DNA of 64,000 bases from Namhaeicola litoreus (lineage in GTDB: Bacteria > Bacteroidota > Bacteroidia > Flavobacteriales > Flavobacteriaceae): assembly GCF_042679565.1 (NCBI RefSeq), contig NZ_JBHTMY010000002.1, positions 1,164,497 to 1,228,496 of the forward strand, read 5' to 3'. The notes beneath the pieces were generated by a model. It had not been told where the DNA came from, searched no databases, and worked only from the letters and a program-made list of their open reading frames with translations. Each line of letters opens with the position of its first letter. Position 1 is the stretch's first letter. The position numbers were made by a program, and so were the translations under genes. Below are positions 1 to 9,517 of this stretch, one piece after another.

Positions 1-1195
1 GGTTGATGAAATTGCCAAAAATAGCCACTAATTCGTTGTTATTTCTCGCCTGAAAATCTTTCCATGTAAAGTCGTTGTCTTTACTTTCTGGGGCATTTGC
101 GGTTAAAGTATAGCGCAAAACATCTTGCTGATTTGGAAATTCGAGCAGATACTCATGTAACCAAACTGCCCAGTTTTTAGATGTTGAGATTTTATCGCCT
201 TCTAAATTTAAAAATTCATTTGCCGGAACATTTTCGGGGATAATATAATCTCCGTGAGCTTTGAGCATCGCCGGAAAAATGATACAATGAAAAACGATGT
301 TGTCTTTGCCTATAAAATGAACCATTTTCGTATCTGCATCCTTCCAGAAAGGCTCCCAATCTTTGCCTTGTTGAGCAGCCCACTCTTTGGTAGAACTTAT
401 GTAACCAATGGGTGCATCAAACCAAACATAAAGTACTTTTCCTTCACCACCTGCAACAGGTACTGGAATTCCCCAATCCAAATCACGGGTTACCGCACGA
501 GGTTTTAATCCGTCGTCTAACCAAGATTTTACCTGGCCGAGTACATTTGTTTTCCAATCATTTTTGTGTTCTTCTAATATCCATTGTTTTAGCCAATTTT
601 CATAGTCGTTCAAAGGTAAATACCAATGCTTGGTTTCTTTGAGCGTGGGTGTATTTCCTGTAATACTAGATTTAGGATTAATTAAATCTGTTGCGTTATG
701 GCTTGTTCCGCACTTTTCACATTGATCGCCATAACTTTCAGGATTTCCACATTTTGGACAAGTACCGACTACAAATCTATCTGCCAAAAATTGGTTGGCC
801 TCTTCATCATAAAGTTGCTGAGAAGTTTCTTCTATAAATTTATCGTGTTCATATAAATTCTTAAAAAATTCAGAGGCAGTATCATGATGAATTTTTGCTG
901 AGGTACGAGAATAATTGTCAAAACTAATACCAAATTCTTCAAAAGATTTTTTGATGATGGCATGGTATTTATCGACCACTTCTTGCGGTGTAATTCCTTC
1001 TTTTTTCGCTTTAAGGGTAATCGGAACACCATGTTCATCGGATCCACAAACAAATGCAACCTCTTTGTTGTTTAGTCTTAAAAATCTGGCGTAAATATCT
1101 GCCGGAACATAAACTCCTGCCAAATGGCCGATATGAACAGGACCGTTTGTATAAGGCAAAGCTGCCGTAATGGTGTATCTTTTTGGATTGTGCAT
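1..1195 (-). CDS. metG: Methionine--tRNA ligase, N-terminal part (cut by window edge)
   Basis: Charges tRNA-Met with methionine in the cytoplasm. About 398 N-terminal residues are visible; the C-terminus lies beyond the window start. The class I signature HIGH is at residues 21-24, two CxxC pairs of the zinc knuckle (CPKC and CEKC) follow in the connective region, and a KMSKS-type loop reads KISTS before the edge. The ATG at 1195 gives the family's usual start, MHNPKRYTITAALPYTNG. A -7 promoter-like box TACTTTTG lies on the minus strand at 1222-1215, leaving a short leader. The gene is divergent from the LD-carboxypeptidase gene. Identification is secure; only the missing C-terminus limits it. 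Confidence 0.97.
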   Translation of the reverse strand, partial: MHNPKRYTITAALPYTNGPVHIGHLAGVYVPADIYARFLRLNNKEVAFVCGSDEHGVPITLKAKKEGITPQEVVDKYHAIIKKSFEEFGISFDNYSRTSAKIHHDTASEFFKNLYEHDKFIEETSQQLYDEEANQFLADRFVVGTCPKCGNPESYGDQCEKCGTSHNATDLINPKSSITGNTPTLKETKHWYLPLNDYENWLKQWILEEHKNDWKTNVLGQVKSWLDDGLKPRAVTRDLDWGIPVPVAGGEGKVLYVWFDAPIGYISSTKEWAAQQGKDWEPFWKDADTKMVHFIGKDNIVFHCIIFPAMLKAHGDYIIPENVPANEFLNLEGDKISTSKNWAVWLHEYLLEFPNQQDVLRYTLTANAPESKDNDFTWKDFQARNNNELVAIFGNFIN

Positions 1196-1297
1196 GTACT
1201 TAAATTAAAGACCACAAAAGTAATAAAAACCACATAACATCTGTTTGACCCCTAATTTTAAAAAATGTTTACATTTACGTTTCTTAAAATAACTCTA

Positions 1298-2308
1298 ATG
1301 CGTCCTATTTTAACACTTTTTATTACCTGTCTTTTTTTATTGCCAAACTTTGTATTAGCTCAAGATCAATCTGGATATGCTACCTCAATTACAAGGGATG
1401 TTGTTAAACCGCCCTATTTAAAAAAAGGGGATACGATTATGATATTGGCTCCTGCCGGTAGAATTAAAGATAAGAGTTCTGTAGATCAAGGAATTGAACT
1501 GGCCAATCACTGGGGTTTGGTCGTTTTTCTTGGAAATCACTTGTTTTCTCAAGATAATACTTTTGCAGGAACAGATGGAGAAAGGTTGGAAGATCTTCAA
1601 AATGCCCTGGATAACCCAAGTATAAAGGCCATTTGGTGCGCTAGAGGAGGTTATGGTGCGGTTAGGATTGTTGATGAATTAGATTTTACAAGATTCATGC
1701 AGCGTCCGAAATGGATCGTAGGCTATAGCGATATCACTGTATTGCATAATAAACTGAACCAATTGGGTGTAGAATCTATTCATGCACAAATGCCTTTAAC
1801 GCTCAAATTGAATGAACCCATTCAAAAAGAATCTATTACAGCTTTGAAAAAGTCACTTTTTGGAAAAAAATTGGGTTATTCATTTGATGGTTCTACCAAG
1901 AACAGAAATGGAGAGGCAACAGGGCAATTGGTTGGTGGTAACTTATCGATTGTTTATAGCATGTTGTCATCAGATATTGATCTGAATATGGACGGTAAAA
2001 TTTTGTTTGTAGAAGATGTTGGTGAAGCTTTATATCATATTGATAGAATGTTGATTAGTTTGAAAAGAGCCGGTTATTTTGAGAAATGTGCCGGATTGAT
2101 AGTTGGAGATTTTAAATTAAAGAGCAATGAAGGAAACGAGTTTGGGGAAACATTAGAAGACATTGTAAACCGAGTAACAGAAGGTACTGATTTTCCGATT
2201 TTATTTGATTTTCCTGCCGGACATATAGATGATAATAGAGCTTTAATTTTAGGAGATATTGTTGAATTGAAAGTTTCTGATAATAAATCAAAACTGACCT
2301 TTAAATAG
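1298..2308 (+). CDS. S66 family LD-carboxypeptidase (murein tetrapeptide carboxypeptidase)
   Basis: Predicted serine peptidase that removes the terminal D-Ala from murein tetrapeptides. I chose the ATG at 1298 because it begins a clean signal peptide (hydrophobic to about residue 20, ending VLAQ); an in-frame ATG at 1265 would add 11 residues. The Ser-Glu-His triad of the family is visible: nucleophile S144 in GYSD, E239 in FVED, H309 in PAGH. Length (336 aa) fits the family. Unlike the cytoplasmic E. coli LdcA, this copy looks exported. It is followed 8 bp later by a yraN-like gene and probably shares a transcript with it. Related to the dipeptide epimerase pathway but not adjacent to it here. 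Confidence 0.9.
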   Translation: MRPILTLFITCLFLLPNFVLAQDQSGYATSITRDVVKPPYLKKGDTIMILAPAGRIKDKSSVDQGIELANHWGLVVFLGNHLFSQDNTFAGTDGERLEDLQNALDNPSIKAIWCARGGYGAVRIVDELDFTRFMQRPKWIVGYSDITVLHNKLNQLGVESIHAQMPLTLKLNEPIQKESITALKKSLFGKKLGYSFDGSTKNRNGEATGQLVGGNLSIVYSMLSSDIDLNMDGKILFVEDVGEALYHIDRMLISLKRAGYFEKCAGLIVGDFKLKSNEGNEFGETLEDIVNRVTEGTDFPILFDFPAGHIDDNRALILGDIVELKVSDNKSKLTFK

Positions 2309-2316
2309 AGAACGGT

Positions 2317-2676
2317 TTGGCTTCACATAACGAACTCGGTAAAGAAGGCGAATTAATGGCTGTCCAATATTTACAGAAAAACGGATATGTTATTAGAGAA
2401 CAGAATTACAGGTTTAAAAAGGCAGAAATAGACATTATTGCTCAAAAAGATAAAATTCTTGCGGTAGTTGAGGTCAAAACGCGATCGACAGATTTTTTTG
2501 GTGAACCCTACGAGTTTGTCAAACCTAAACAACAGAAGTTAATTTATTCTGCCATAGACGAATATGTTATTCAAAATGATCTAGAAGTAGATGTGCGGTT
2601 CGACATCATCAGTATTGTAATTTCTCCGCAAAAAACCAGTATTGAGCACCTTACAGATGCTTTTTTCCCTTTTTAA
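2317..2676 (+). CDS. YraN family (UPF0102) nuclease-like protein
   Basis: Small protein of 119 aa with the fold signature of Holliday-junction-resolvase-like PD-(D/E)xK enzymes: an early Glu in GKEGELMA, then EIDII and VEVKTR, the expected acidic-acidic-lysine pattern. The biochemical role of the family is not firmly established. The start is a TTG codon (reads MASHNELGKEG), 8 bp after the LD-carboxypeptidase stop, so translation is probably coupled. Its TAA stop overlaps the stop of the convergent thioredoxin-like gene through a shared TTAA at 2673-2676. Confidence 0.9.
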   Translation: MASHNELGKEGELMAVQYLQKNGYVIREQNYRFKKAEIDIIAQKDKILAVVEVKTRSTDFFGEPYEFVKPKQQKLIYSAIDEYVIQNDLEVDVRFDIISIVISPQKTSIEHLTDAFFPF

Positions 2677-4019
2677 TCTGTTCCAAAAAGGCGCATGATT
2701 TCTTCCACGTCACCGGGTTTTGCGATGATGGTTTTTTCGTTGTCTAAAACAAAAAAACTTGGAACCGAAGAAATACCATAAGATTTTACGAGATGACTTT
2801 CCCATTTTTCGGATTCCATAATATTAATGAATTCAGGAAAATTTTCAGTCATTGTATTATAAGATGCAAAAGAATTTTCATCCTCCAGACCAATCGCAAT
2901 TACTTTTAGATTGTTAATTCCTAAAATATAATCGTGAAATATGGGCATTTCTTCTTGGCAGTGAGAACAAGTTGAACTAAAAAAAGCAATGACATAGTAA
3001 TCATAGTCTGTCAATTCGTTCAAAGTTTTCTGTCCTTCAAGATCAGTCCAACTTATTTCTGGTGCCTGAGAGCCAACAGCCGTTTTCAAATCTTCTTTGG
3101 TCTTCGCGATAAATGCCCTGTTTTGAAATTCCGGAGCTAATTGCTCATATTTTTTCAAAATCTTTTCTGCCATGACCGCATTGTCTTTTGCCAAATATTC
3201 TGTGATCAAATTTTGATAAAAACGAGCTTTTAAAGCAGGGTCGAGTGCAATTTTATCTTCAATATCCCGAATGGCTTGCGATTGAAGATCGTTGGCAGCT
3301 AACATATTTTCAGCCTGATTTAAATAAAAAACATAATCGATCATACGATCAGATAAAAAAGTTGAATTTTTTAAGATTTCATCTTTAAAATCGAGCGCAT
3401 CGAAAAAATGAAGCTTTGCTTCAGAAAGATATTCTTGCGGAATTTTAATTGGTTCCGGAGCGTTATATTGAGCACTTGCTTTTATAAAATGATAAGCTAA
3501 AGTATTGTTAGATAGACTTTCATATTTGCTTTGTGCCTTTTTTAATTCCTTTAGATTTTCTTTATATTTTTTCTCTAAACCGGCATTTAAAGATTGATCT
3601 TGATTGCTGAAATAAGCCATCTGAACTGTATCCAAGCGCTTTTGTAAGCCGTAAATTTCTGTGTAATAATTTCTGTAAATTTCGTTTTCTCTCGAATTTT
3701 TATACGCAATACTCAACATAGGTGAGTTTGGGTCGAACTCAAAAGCTACATTTTCTTTATTAAATAAAAACTCGACAAATTGCCTTTGTTCTATATCGTA
3801 ATAAGCTCTTAGGATGCCTGGTTTTTCTGTTGCATCAATTTTGAAATCAAACTCGCCATCTGTCACTTCAGAATTGTTGAGGTAAATTTCCTCTCCATTT
3901 TCAATTTTGAATAGAAGTACCCAAGAAATATTCTCAGAAGGATCTAATTTCCCGGAAATTGAATATTGAGAGAATCCTGTAAAATATGATAGTAAGGCTA
4001 TAATTAAAATCTTTTGCAT
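2673..4019 (-). CDS. Thioredoxin-like (TlpA/ResA family) exported protein
   Basis: 448 aa exported protein with an N-terminal signal peptide (ends near GFSQ), a long N-terminal region rich in beta-strand and helix of the kind found in flavobacterial DUF4369-type proteins, and a C-terminal thioredoxin domain. The redox motif is C351-S-H-C354 and the cis-proline is near P420 in SSVPS. It probably reduces or isomerises disulfides in the periplasm; partner proteins are unknown. A TATTTTTG -7 box on the minus strand (4042-4035) lies 16 bp upstream of the ATG. The stop overlaps that of the convergent yraN-like gene. Confidence 0.85.
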   Translation of the reverse strand: MQKILIIALLSYFTGFSQYSISGKLDPSENISWVLLFKIENGEEIYLNNSEVTDGEFDFKIDATEKPGILRAYYDIEQRQFVEFLFNKENVAFEFDPNSPMLSIAYKNSRENEIYRNYYTEIYGLQKRLDTVQMAYFSNQDQSLNAGLEKKYKENLKELKKAQSKYESLSNNTLAYHFIKASAQYNAPEPIKIPQEYLSEAKLHFFDALDFKDEILKNSTFLSDRMIDYVFYLNQAENMLAANDLQSQAIRDIEDKIALDPALKARFYQNLITEYLAKDNAVMAEKILKKYEQLAPEFQNRAFIAKTKEDLKTAVGSQAPEISWTDLEGQKTLNELTDYDYYVIAFFSSTCSHCQEEMPIFHDYILGINNLKVIAIGLEDENSFASYNTMTENFPEFINIMESEKWESHLVKSYGISSVPSFFVLDNEKTIIAKPGDVEEIMRLFGTD

Positions 4020-4034
4020 CGTAGAATTTTAGAG

Positions 4035-4042
4035 CAAAAATA
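4035..4042 (-). promoter_or_regulatory. Bacteroidota -7 box for the thioredoxin-like gene
   Basis: TATTTTTG on the minus strand matches the TAnnTTTG consensus exactly and sits 16 bp before the ATG at 4019. I do not see a convincing -33 TTG partner, so this is a moderate call. Confidence 0.45.
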
Positions 4043-4101
4043 AGCTATTTTGATAGGATGACTAGCATTATTCAAGACTAAGCCTTTATCTAAATTCAAT
4101 A

Positions 4102-4548
4102 TTAATCCTTTATTAGCTTGGCAATATCATCCTCAGAAAGGTTGGTTTTTAAACCGAGTAAAACAAAATCATCGTCAGATCTTACTTCTACAACAACCTC
4201 TTTTATTTTGTTTTTTTCTTCAAGCGTAAAAACATTTACCTTATCGTTATCGTCTTTTATTTTGACCATTTCATCAAAAGTAGATTTGGAGATAAACTTG
4301 TCGAACTTCTTAGACATATTATCAGAGTTTTCTGAAAAAACTAATATTCGTACATGCTTGGCTTTTTTTAACAAAGGTTTAATTTCTTCATATTCTTCAT
4401 CCGAAAGAAAGGAACTGATTAACGAGCTATTTAGTCCGAGACTAAAATCAGCCTCTTTTTGGTTAGTCTGGTAAAAATCGTTGAACGATGTTTGGGTAGC
4501 ACAAGAGGTCAATAAAATAAAAGCGAATAAGAATAAAAAAGTTTTCAT
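4102..4548 (-). CDS. DUF4252 lipoprotein
   Basis: 148 aa protein starting with a lipoprotein signal (LLTSC lipobox, Cys16), so it is probably anchored in the inner or outer membrane. The remaining sequence fits DUF4252, a family common in Bacteroidota with no assigned function: a charged, K/E/D-rich mature part with alternating helix and strand. No catalytic residues can be named. It is monocistronic between the thioredoxin-like gene and the PhoH terminator. Confidence 0.75.
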   Translation of the reverse strand: MKTFLFLFAFILLTSCATQTSFNDFYQTNQKEADFSLGLNSSLISSFLSDEEYEEIKPLLKKAKHVRILVFSENSDNMSKKFDKFISKSTFDEMVKIKDDNDKVNVFTLEEKNKIKEVVVEVRSDDDFVLLGLKTNLSEDDIAKLIKD

Positions 4549-4591
4549 GTGATTATTTTTTAGGAAGACGAACTACAAACTAAAATGTAAC

Positions 4592-4622
4592 AAAAAAAGC
4601 CCGAAAGATTTCTCTAACGGGC
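4592..4622 (-). terminator. Rho-independent terminator downstream of the phoH-family gene
   Basis: On the minus strand a hairpin GCCCG ... CGGGC (4622-4618 with 4603-4599) encloses a second short stem AGA/TCT capped by GAAA, and is followed by seven T residues (4598-4592). It lies 27 bp after the PhoH stop codon, on the correct strand. Confidence 0.85.
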
Positions 4623-4648
4623 AAGGGAATTAAATTGTTATTGATTAG

Positions 4649-5983
4649 TTATAGTAACTCATTGGCCAAATTTGCCAACTCTGACCTTTCACCTTTTTCA
4701 AGTTTGATATGCGCAAATAAAGGGTTTCCTTTTAAACGATCTATCAAATAGGTTAAACCATTACTTTGCTCATCCATATACGGTGTATCAATTTGATTGA
4801 TATCGCCGGTAAAAATAACTTTGGTTCCTTCTCCGGCCCTGGTGATAATGGTTTTAACTTCATGAGGAGTCAAATTTTGTGCCTCATCTATAATAAAAAT
4901 GGCATTGGTTAAACTCCTACCCCTAATAAAAGCAAGTGCCGTTATGGTTAAAGCTCCAGATTCTTCTAACTCTTTAAGCGCTTTACTCTTTTTCTCATTT
5001 GTTTTAAATTGATTTTTTATGAAGGCCAAATTATCCCAGAGTGGTTGCATGTAGGGAGAGATTTTATCATTTGCATCTCCAGGTAAATAACCAATTTCGC
5101 GATTGCTCAATGGTATAATAGGTCTTGCCAAAATAATCTGGTCATACTTGTTTTTTTGCTCCAAGGCAGAAGCCAAGGCAAGGAGGGTTTTCCCAGTTCC
5201 TGCTACTCCTTGTAGGGCAACAAGCTTTATGTCGTCGTTTAAAAGTGCGTCTAAACCAAAGGTCTGCTCTGCATTTTTAGGTTTGATGCCATATACATAT
5301 TGTTTCTCAACTTTCTGAATTTCATCCTGTTCTTTGTTGTATCTCGCTAAGACAGAATTGGTACAATTATTTAAAATATAATAGCCATTGGCCTGCTTTT
5401 GTTCACCTAAAAGTCCGTTTTCTTTAATGGCATGTTTCTTATAAATTTTTTTGATTACATCTGCGTCAATACCATCTATTATCGGAGAACTCTTGGAAAC
5501 CGTCTGCATATTTTTTACTTTACCGGTTTCATAATCTTCGGCAGTAAGTCCGATAGCTTTGGCCTTAATTCTCAAATTGATGTCTTTTGTGACTAAAATT
5601 ACCTGAGCTCCTTTTTCTGTTGTGATCAATCCGGTAGCCGAATTAAGAATTTTATGGTCGTTTTTCTTACTGGAATAAACCTTTTCGGCATCAATTTTTT
5701 GTTCAATATTATCGAGAACAACCTTTAATTTTCCTTTGTTTTCGCCAATACTGATCCATTTATTAAGCCCGTGATCTCGTGAAAGTTTATCTAAAAAACG
5801 AATGACTTCCCTCGCCTCAAAATTTTTGGTGTCATTTCCAATTTTAAAATTGTCTAGTTCTTCCAAAACTGTGATCGGTAGTGCGATGTCGTGTTCTTCA
5901 AAATTAGTAATTGCATTGTGATCGAATAATAAAACAGAAGTGTCAAGTACAAAAATCTTTCTTTTTGCAGTAGCTTTTTTCAT
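4649..5983 (-). CDS. PhoH family protein with N-terminal PIN domain
   Basis: 444 aa cytoplasmic protein of the PIN-PhoH (PhoH2-like) architecture. The N-terminal PIN nuclease domain shows acidic residues D14 (VLDTS) and D134 (VTKD). The C-terminal PhoH ATPase has Walker A GVAGTGKT at 259-266 and a DEAQ Walker B near residue 365. Known relatives are RNA-unwinding/cleaving enzymes, so a role in RNA turnover is likely; a stress role is inferred only from the family. Monocistronic, with its own strong terminator. Confidence 0.93.
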   Translation of the reverse strand: MKKATAKRKIFVLDTSVLLFDHNAITNFEEHDIALPITVLEELDNFKIGNDTKNFEAREVIRFLDKLSRDHGLNKWISIGENKGKLKVVLDNIEQKIDAEKVYSSKKNDHKILNSATGLITTEKGAQVILVTKDINLRIKAKAIGLTAEDYETGKVKNMQTVSKSSPIIDGIDADVIKKIYKKHAIKENGLLGEQKQANGYYILNNCTNSVLARYNKEQDEIQKVEKQYVYGIKPKNAEQTFGLDALLNDDIKLVALQGVAGTGKTLLALASALEQKNKYDQIILARPIIPLSNREIGYLPGDANDKISPYMQPLWDNLAFIKNQFKTNEKKSKALKELEESGALTITALAFIRGRSLTNAIFIIDEAQNLTPHEVKTIITRAGEGTKVIFTGDINQIDTPYMDEQSNGLTYLIDRLKGNPLFAHIKLEKGERSELANLANELL

Positions 5984-6070
5984 ACACTAAATTTTCATCA
6001 AAAGTTAGCAAAAAATCAGTGTTGGGTAATTTGCTACATGTTAAAAGAAAGAAAACTTATTAACAAGTTG

Positions 6071-9000
6071 TTAAATGGTTTTCAATAACTCAAGCGCTTT
6101 TCGAATGCTTGTTATGTGTATAAATGTGATAATCAGACGTAAGCCTTGTTTTGTTTCCTTTTCTTTCATCACGCAAATCTTCGGGTTCTGTTGTAGAAAA
6201 GACAAAATATCTGTAAACTTTTTGGTTTGGAAAAATGGACTTTGTTGGTCTGAAATAAAATAACCCAGCATTCTTTTATTTTTGAGCACAATTTTTTCCA
6301 TACCCAATTCCTTGGCCAACCATTTTATTCTTACACTGTCTAAAAGGTCAACAACTTGTTCTGGCATTTCTCCAAATCGATCGATCAAGTTTTTTTGAAA
6401 AACTTGTAATTCTTCTTCGGTTTTTAAATCGTTTAATTCTTTGTACAAATTGAGTCTTTCTGTGATGACATTAACGTAATCATCTGGAATTAGAATTTCA
6501 AAATCGGAATCTATTTGTACATCTTTTACAAAATCTTTTGGCTTTTCGTCCTTGTAAAGTTCTTTGAATTCATTTTGTTTTAGCTCGTCTATCGCCTCAT
6601 TTAAGATTTTTTGATAGGTCTCAAAGCCGATATCGTTAATAAAACCACTTTGCTCTCCACCCAGAAGATCGCCAGCTCCTCTAATTTCCAAATCCTTCAT
6701 GGCAATTTGGAAACCACTGCCCAATTCGGAATGCAATTCTAATGCTTGAATTCTTTTTCTTGCCTCATCTGTCATCATATGATAAGGGGGAGTAATGAAA
6801 TAGCAAAACGCTTTTTTGTTAGAACGGCCCACCCTTCCGCGCATCTGGTGTAAATCACTTAGCCCAAAGTTGTTGGCGTTATTGATAAAAATAGTATTTG
6901 CGTTAGGCACATCTAAACCACTTTCTATGATAGTAGTAGAAACGAGTACATCAAATTCATTATTGATAAAAGACAACATCAATTGCTCTAGTTTTTTACC
7001 GTCCATTTGACCATGACCAATTCCAATTTTTACATCGGGCAAAAGTCTTTGTAACATTCCTGCAACTTCTTTGATATTTTCGATTCGATTGTGGATAAAG
7101 AAAACTTGACCTCCTCTTGAAACTTCATATTGAATAGCATCTCTAATGGTTTCTTCGCTAAAGCGAATAACATGTGTTTCTATAGGGTGTCTGTTTGGTG
7201 GTGGCGTATTGATAACTGAAAGGTCTCTTGCCGCCATAAGTGAAAATTGTAAAGTTCTCGGAATAGGTGTGGCGGTTAAAGTGAGCGTATCGACATTCTC
7301 TTTTATTGTTTTGAGCTTATCTTTTACGGCAACTCCAAATTTCTGCTCTTCATCTATAACTAAAAGTCCCAGATCTTTAAACTTTACATTTTTATTCACA
7401 AGTTGGTGAGTGCCGATGACTAAATCAACACTACCATCTTGAAGACCTTTTAGTGTTTCGTTTCTCTGTTTGGTAGACCTAAATCTATTCAAATAGTCAA
7501 CCTTTACAGGAAAATCTTTAAGCCTTTCGCTAAAAGTTTTATAGTGTTGAAAAGCCAAAATGGTTGTTGGGACTAAAACAGCTACTTGTTTACCATTATC
7601 AATGGCTTTAAAAGCTGCGCGTATTGCCACTTCTGTTTTGCCAAAACCGACATCGCCACAGACCAATCTATCCATTGGCTGATCGTTTTCCATGTCTTGT
7701 TTCACATCATGGGTAGCACTTAATTGATCTGGTGTGTCCTCATAAATAAAGCTTGCCTCAAGTTCGTGTTGTAAATAACTATCGGGATGAAAGGCATGGC
7801 CTTTTTGCAACTTTCTTTTGGCGTATAATTGAATCAGGTCGAATGCGATCTGTTTTACTCGCGTTTTGGTTTTTTCCTTGAGATTTTTCCAGGCATTAGA
7901 GCCTAATTTGTATACTCTGGGTACAGATCCATCTTTACCATTGTATTTGCTGATTTTATGTAAAGAATGAATGCTGATGTACAAAACATCCCGATCTCCA
8001 TAAATAAGTTTAATGGCTTCTTGTTTTTTTCCCTCAACCTCTATTTTCTGTAATCCTCCAAATTTTCCGATTCCGTGATCGATATGTGTTACATAGTCTC
8101 CGATATCCAGGTTGGTCAGTTCTTTTAAGCTGATCGACTGTTTTTTATTAAAGCCGGTTTTTAAACGAAACTTGTGATAACGTTCAAATATCTGATGATC
8201 GGTATAGCAAGCTATTTTCAAGTCCTGATCTACAAAACCCTGATAAAGAGGCAATACGATTGTTTCGTAGAGTAAATCGTGATCTACATCTTCAAAAATA
8301 TCGTGAAAGCGTTGTGCTTGTTTTTCGTTGTCACAAAATAAGTAGTTAGTTATACCTGCCTCCGTATTTTCTCTCAAATTATTGATAAGCAGGTCAAATT
8401 GCTTGTTAAAAACAGGTTGGGCTTTTGTGTGAAATTCAAAAGTATGTGATTCGTTAAATGTGTAAGTTGTGGTTCCAAATACTACTGTTGCAAAATCTTC
8501 GAGTTGCTTGAGAATTTTGTTTCCTTTACAAAAAAGGTCAGACGGAGAACTCAATTTGATTAAACTGTTCTCTTTGTTGAATGTTTCTTCGGCTTTGCTG
8601 TAAAGAATGTCTAGATCTTTTTTTAGAACATTCGGATCCTCAACAAAAACAACAGTTTTTTTTGCGATATATTTGATGAAACTCTCGCGCTTTTCTTCGA
8701 GCATTTTGTTTTCAACATTGGGCATAATGTTGATTTTCTTTTGCTTGTCGAGAGAGAGCTGTGTTTCGATATCAAAAGTGCGCAAACTATCTACTTCGTC
8801 TCCAAAAAATTCAATTCTGTAAGGATGGTCATTTGAGAAAGAAAAGACATCAATTATACCTCCACGAACTGCAAAATCACCGGGTTCACTCACAAAATCG
8901 ACCCGGTTGAATTTATATTCAAACAACATTTCATTCACGAATTCTAAGGATATTTTCTCACCCACATGAAGATTCAAAGAGTTTCTGGTAAGTTCCGCTT

Positions 9001-9403
9001 TTGTAATGACCTGCTCGAAAAGGGCATCGGGATAAGTAACAATAACCGCTGGTTTTTTCTGTGAATTTATCCGATTTAAAACCTCTGCGCGCAATAAGAT
9101 ATTTGAATTGTCGGTCTCTTCTATTTGATAAGGCCTTCTATAGGAACCCGGATAGAACAAAATGTTTTCATCACCCAAAAGTTGTTCAAGGTCATTTAAA
9201 TAATAAGCAGCTTCCTCTTTATCATTGCAAACAATTAAAAAAGGTTTATCAGTTTTTTTAAAAAGAGCTGAAGTAAAAAAGGAAAAAGAAGAACCTATGA
9301 GTTGAGATAAGAAGACTTTTTCGCGGTCTTTTTTGAGCAGTGTCGCAATCTGTTCTATGTTTTCAGATTTTGCATAACGCTGAAGTAAGATTTGTTTGCT
9401 CAA
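6071..9403 (-). CDS. mfd: Transcription-repair coupling factor Mfd
   Basis: Removes RNA polymerase stalled at DNA lesions and recruits UvrA. 1110 aa with the full domain order: UvrB-homology region, RNA-polymerase interaction domain around DYVTHIDHGIGKF, superfamily 2 translocase with GDVGFGKT (near residue 580) and DEEQ (near 684), and the C-terminal autoinhibitory domain. The start is a TTG codon: it gives MSKQILLQRY and no upstream ATG exists in frame. A TATATTTG -7 box ends only 13 bp before this codon, so the leader would be very short. Confidence 0.97.
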   Translation of the reverse strand: MSKQILLQRYAKSENIEQIATLLKKDREKVFLSQLIGSSFSFFTSALFKKTDKPFLIVCNDKEEAAYYLNDLEQLLGDENILFYPGSYRRPYQIEETDNSNILLRAEVLNRINSQKKPAVIVTYPDALFEQVITKAELTRNSLNLHVGEKISLEFVNEMLFEYKFNRVDFVSEPGDFAVRGGIIDVFSFSNDHPYRIEFFGDEVDSLRTFDIETQLSLDKQKKINIMPNVENKMLEEKRESFIKYIAKKTVVFVEDPNVLKKDLDILYSKAEETFNKENSLIKLSSPSDLFCKGNKILKQLEDFATVVFGTTTYTFNESHTFEFHTKAQPVFNKQFDLLINNLRENTEAGITNYLFCDNEKQAQRFHDIFEDVDHDLLYETIVLPLYQGFVDQDLKIACYTDHQIFERYHKFRLKTGFNKKQSISLKELTNLDIGDYVTHIDHGIGKFGGLQKIEVEGKKQEAIKLIYGDRDVLYISIHSLHKISKYNGKDGSVPRVYKLGSNAWKNLKEKTKTRVKQIAFDLIQLYAKRKLQKGHAFHPDSYLQHELEASFIYEDTPDQLSATHDVKQDMENDQPMDRLVCGDVGFGKTEVAIRAAFKAIDNGKQVAVLVPTTILAFQHYKTFSERLKDFPVKVDYLNRFRSTKQRNETLKGLQDGSVDLVIGTHQLVNKNVKFKDLGLLVIDEEQKFGVAVKDKLKTIKENVDTLTLTATPIPRTLQFSLMAARDLSVINTPPPNRHPIETHVIRFSEETIRDAIQYEVSRGGQVFFIHNRIENIKEVAGMLQRLLPDVKIGIGHGQMDGKKLEQLMLSFINNEFDVLVSTTIIESGLDVPNANTIFINNANNFGLSDLHQMRGRVGRSNKKAFCYFITPPYHMMTDEARKRIQALELHSELGSGFQIAMKDLEIRGAGDLLGGEQSGFINDIGFETYQKILNEAIDELKQNEFKELYKDEKPKDFVKDVQIDSDFEILIPDDYVNVITERLNLYKELNDLKTEEELQVFQKNLIDRFGEMPEQVVDLLDSVRIKWLAKELGMEKIVLKNKRMLGYFISDQQSPFFQTKKFTDILSFLQQNPKICVMKEKETKQGLRLIITFIHITSIRKALELLKTI

Positions 9404-9416
9404 TTTTTATTTTTTG

Positions 9417-9424
9417 CAAATATA
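9417..9424 (-). promoter_or_regulatory. -7 box for mfd
   Basis: TATATTTG on the minus strand is an exact TAnnTTTG match. It ends 13 bp before the TTG start of mfd, implying a leader of only about 6-9 nt. Confidence 0.5.
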
Positions 9425-9465
9425 ATTATATGATCTTAATGCTGTCGAATTATGAAAAGATTAAG

Positions 9466-9495
9466 TTGAATATGCTGATATATTTTGTAAATTTG
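9466..9495 (+). promoter_or_regulatory. Complete Bacteroidota promoter for the TerB-like gene
   Basis: TTG at 9466-9468, a 19-bp spacer, and TAAATTTG at 9488-9495 match the TTG-N19-TAnnTTTG consensus exactly. Transcription should begin near 9500-9502, which rules out the GTG at 9497 and favours the ATG at 9518 as the start codon. Confidence 0.75.
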
Positions 9496-9517
9496 AGTGA
9501 ATACAATACTGCTTGAC

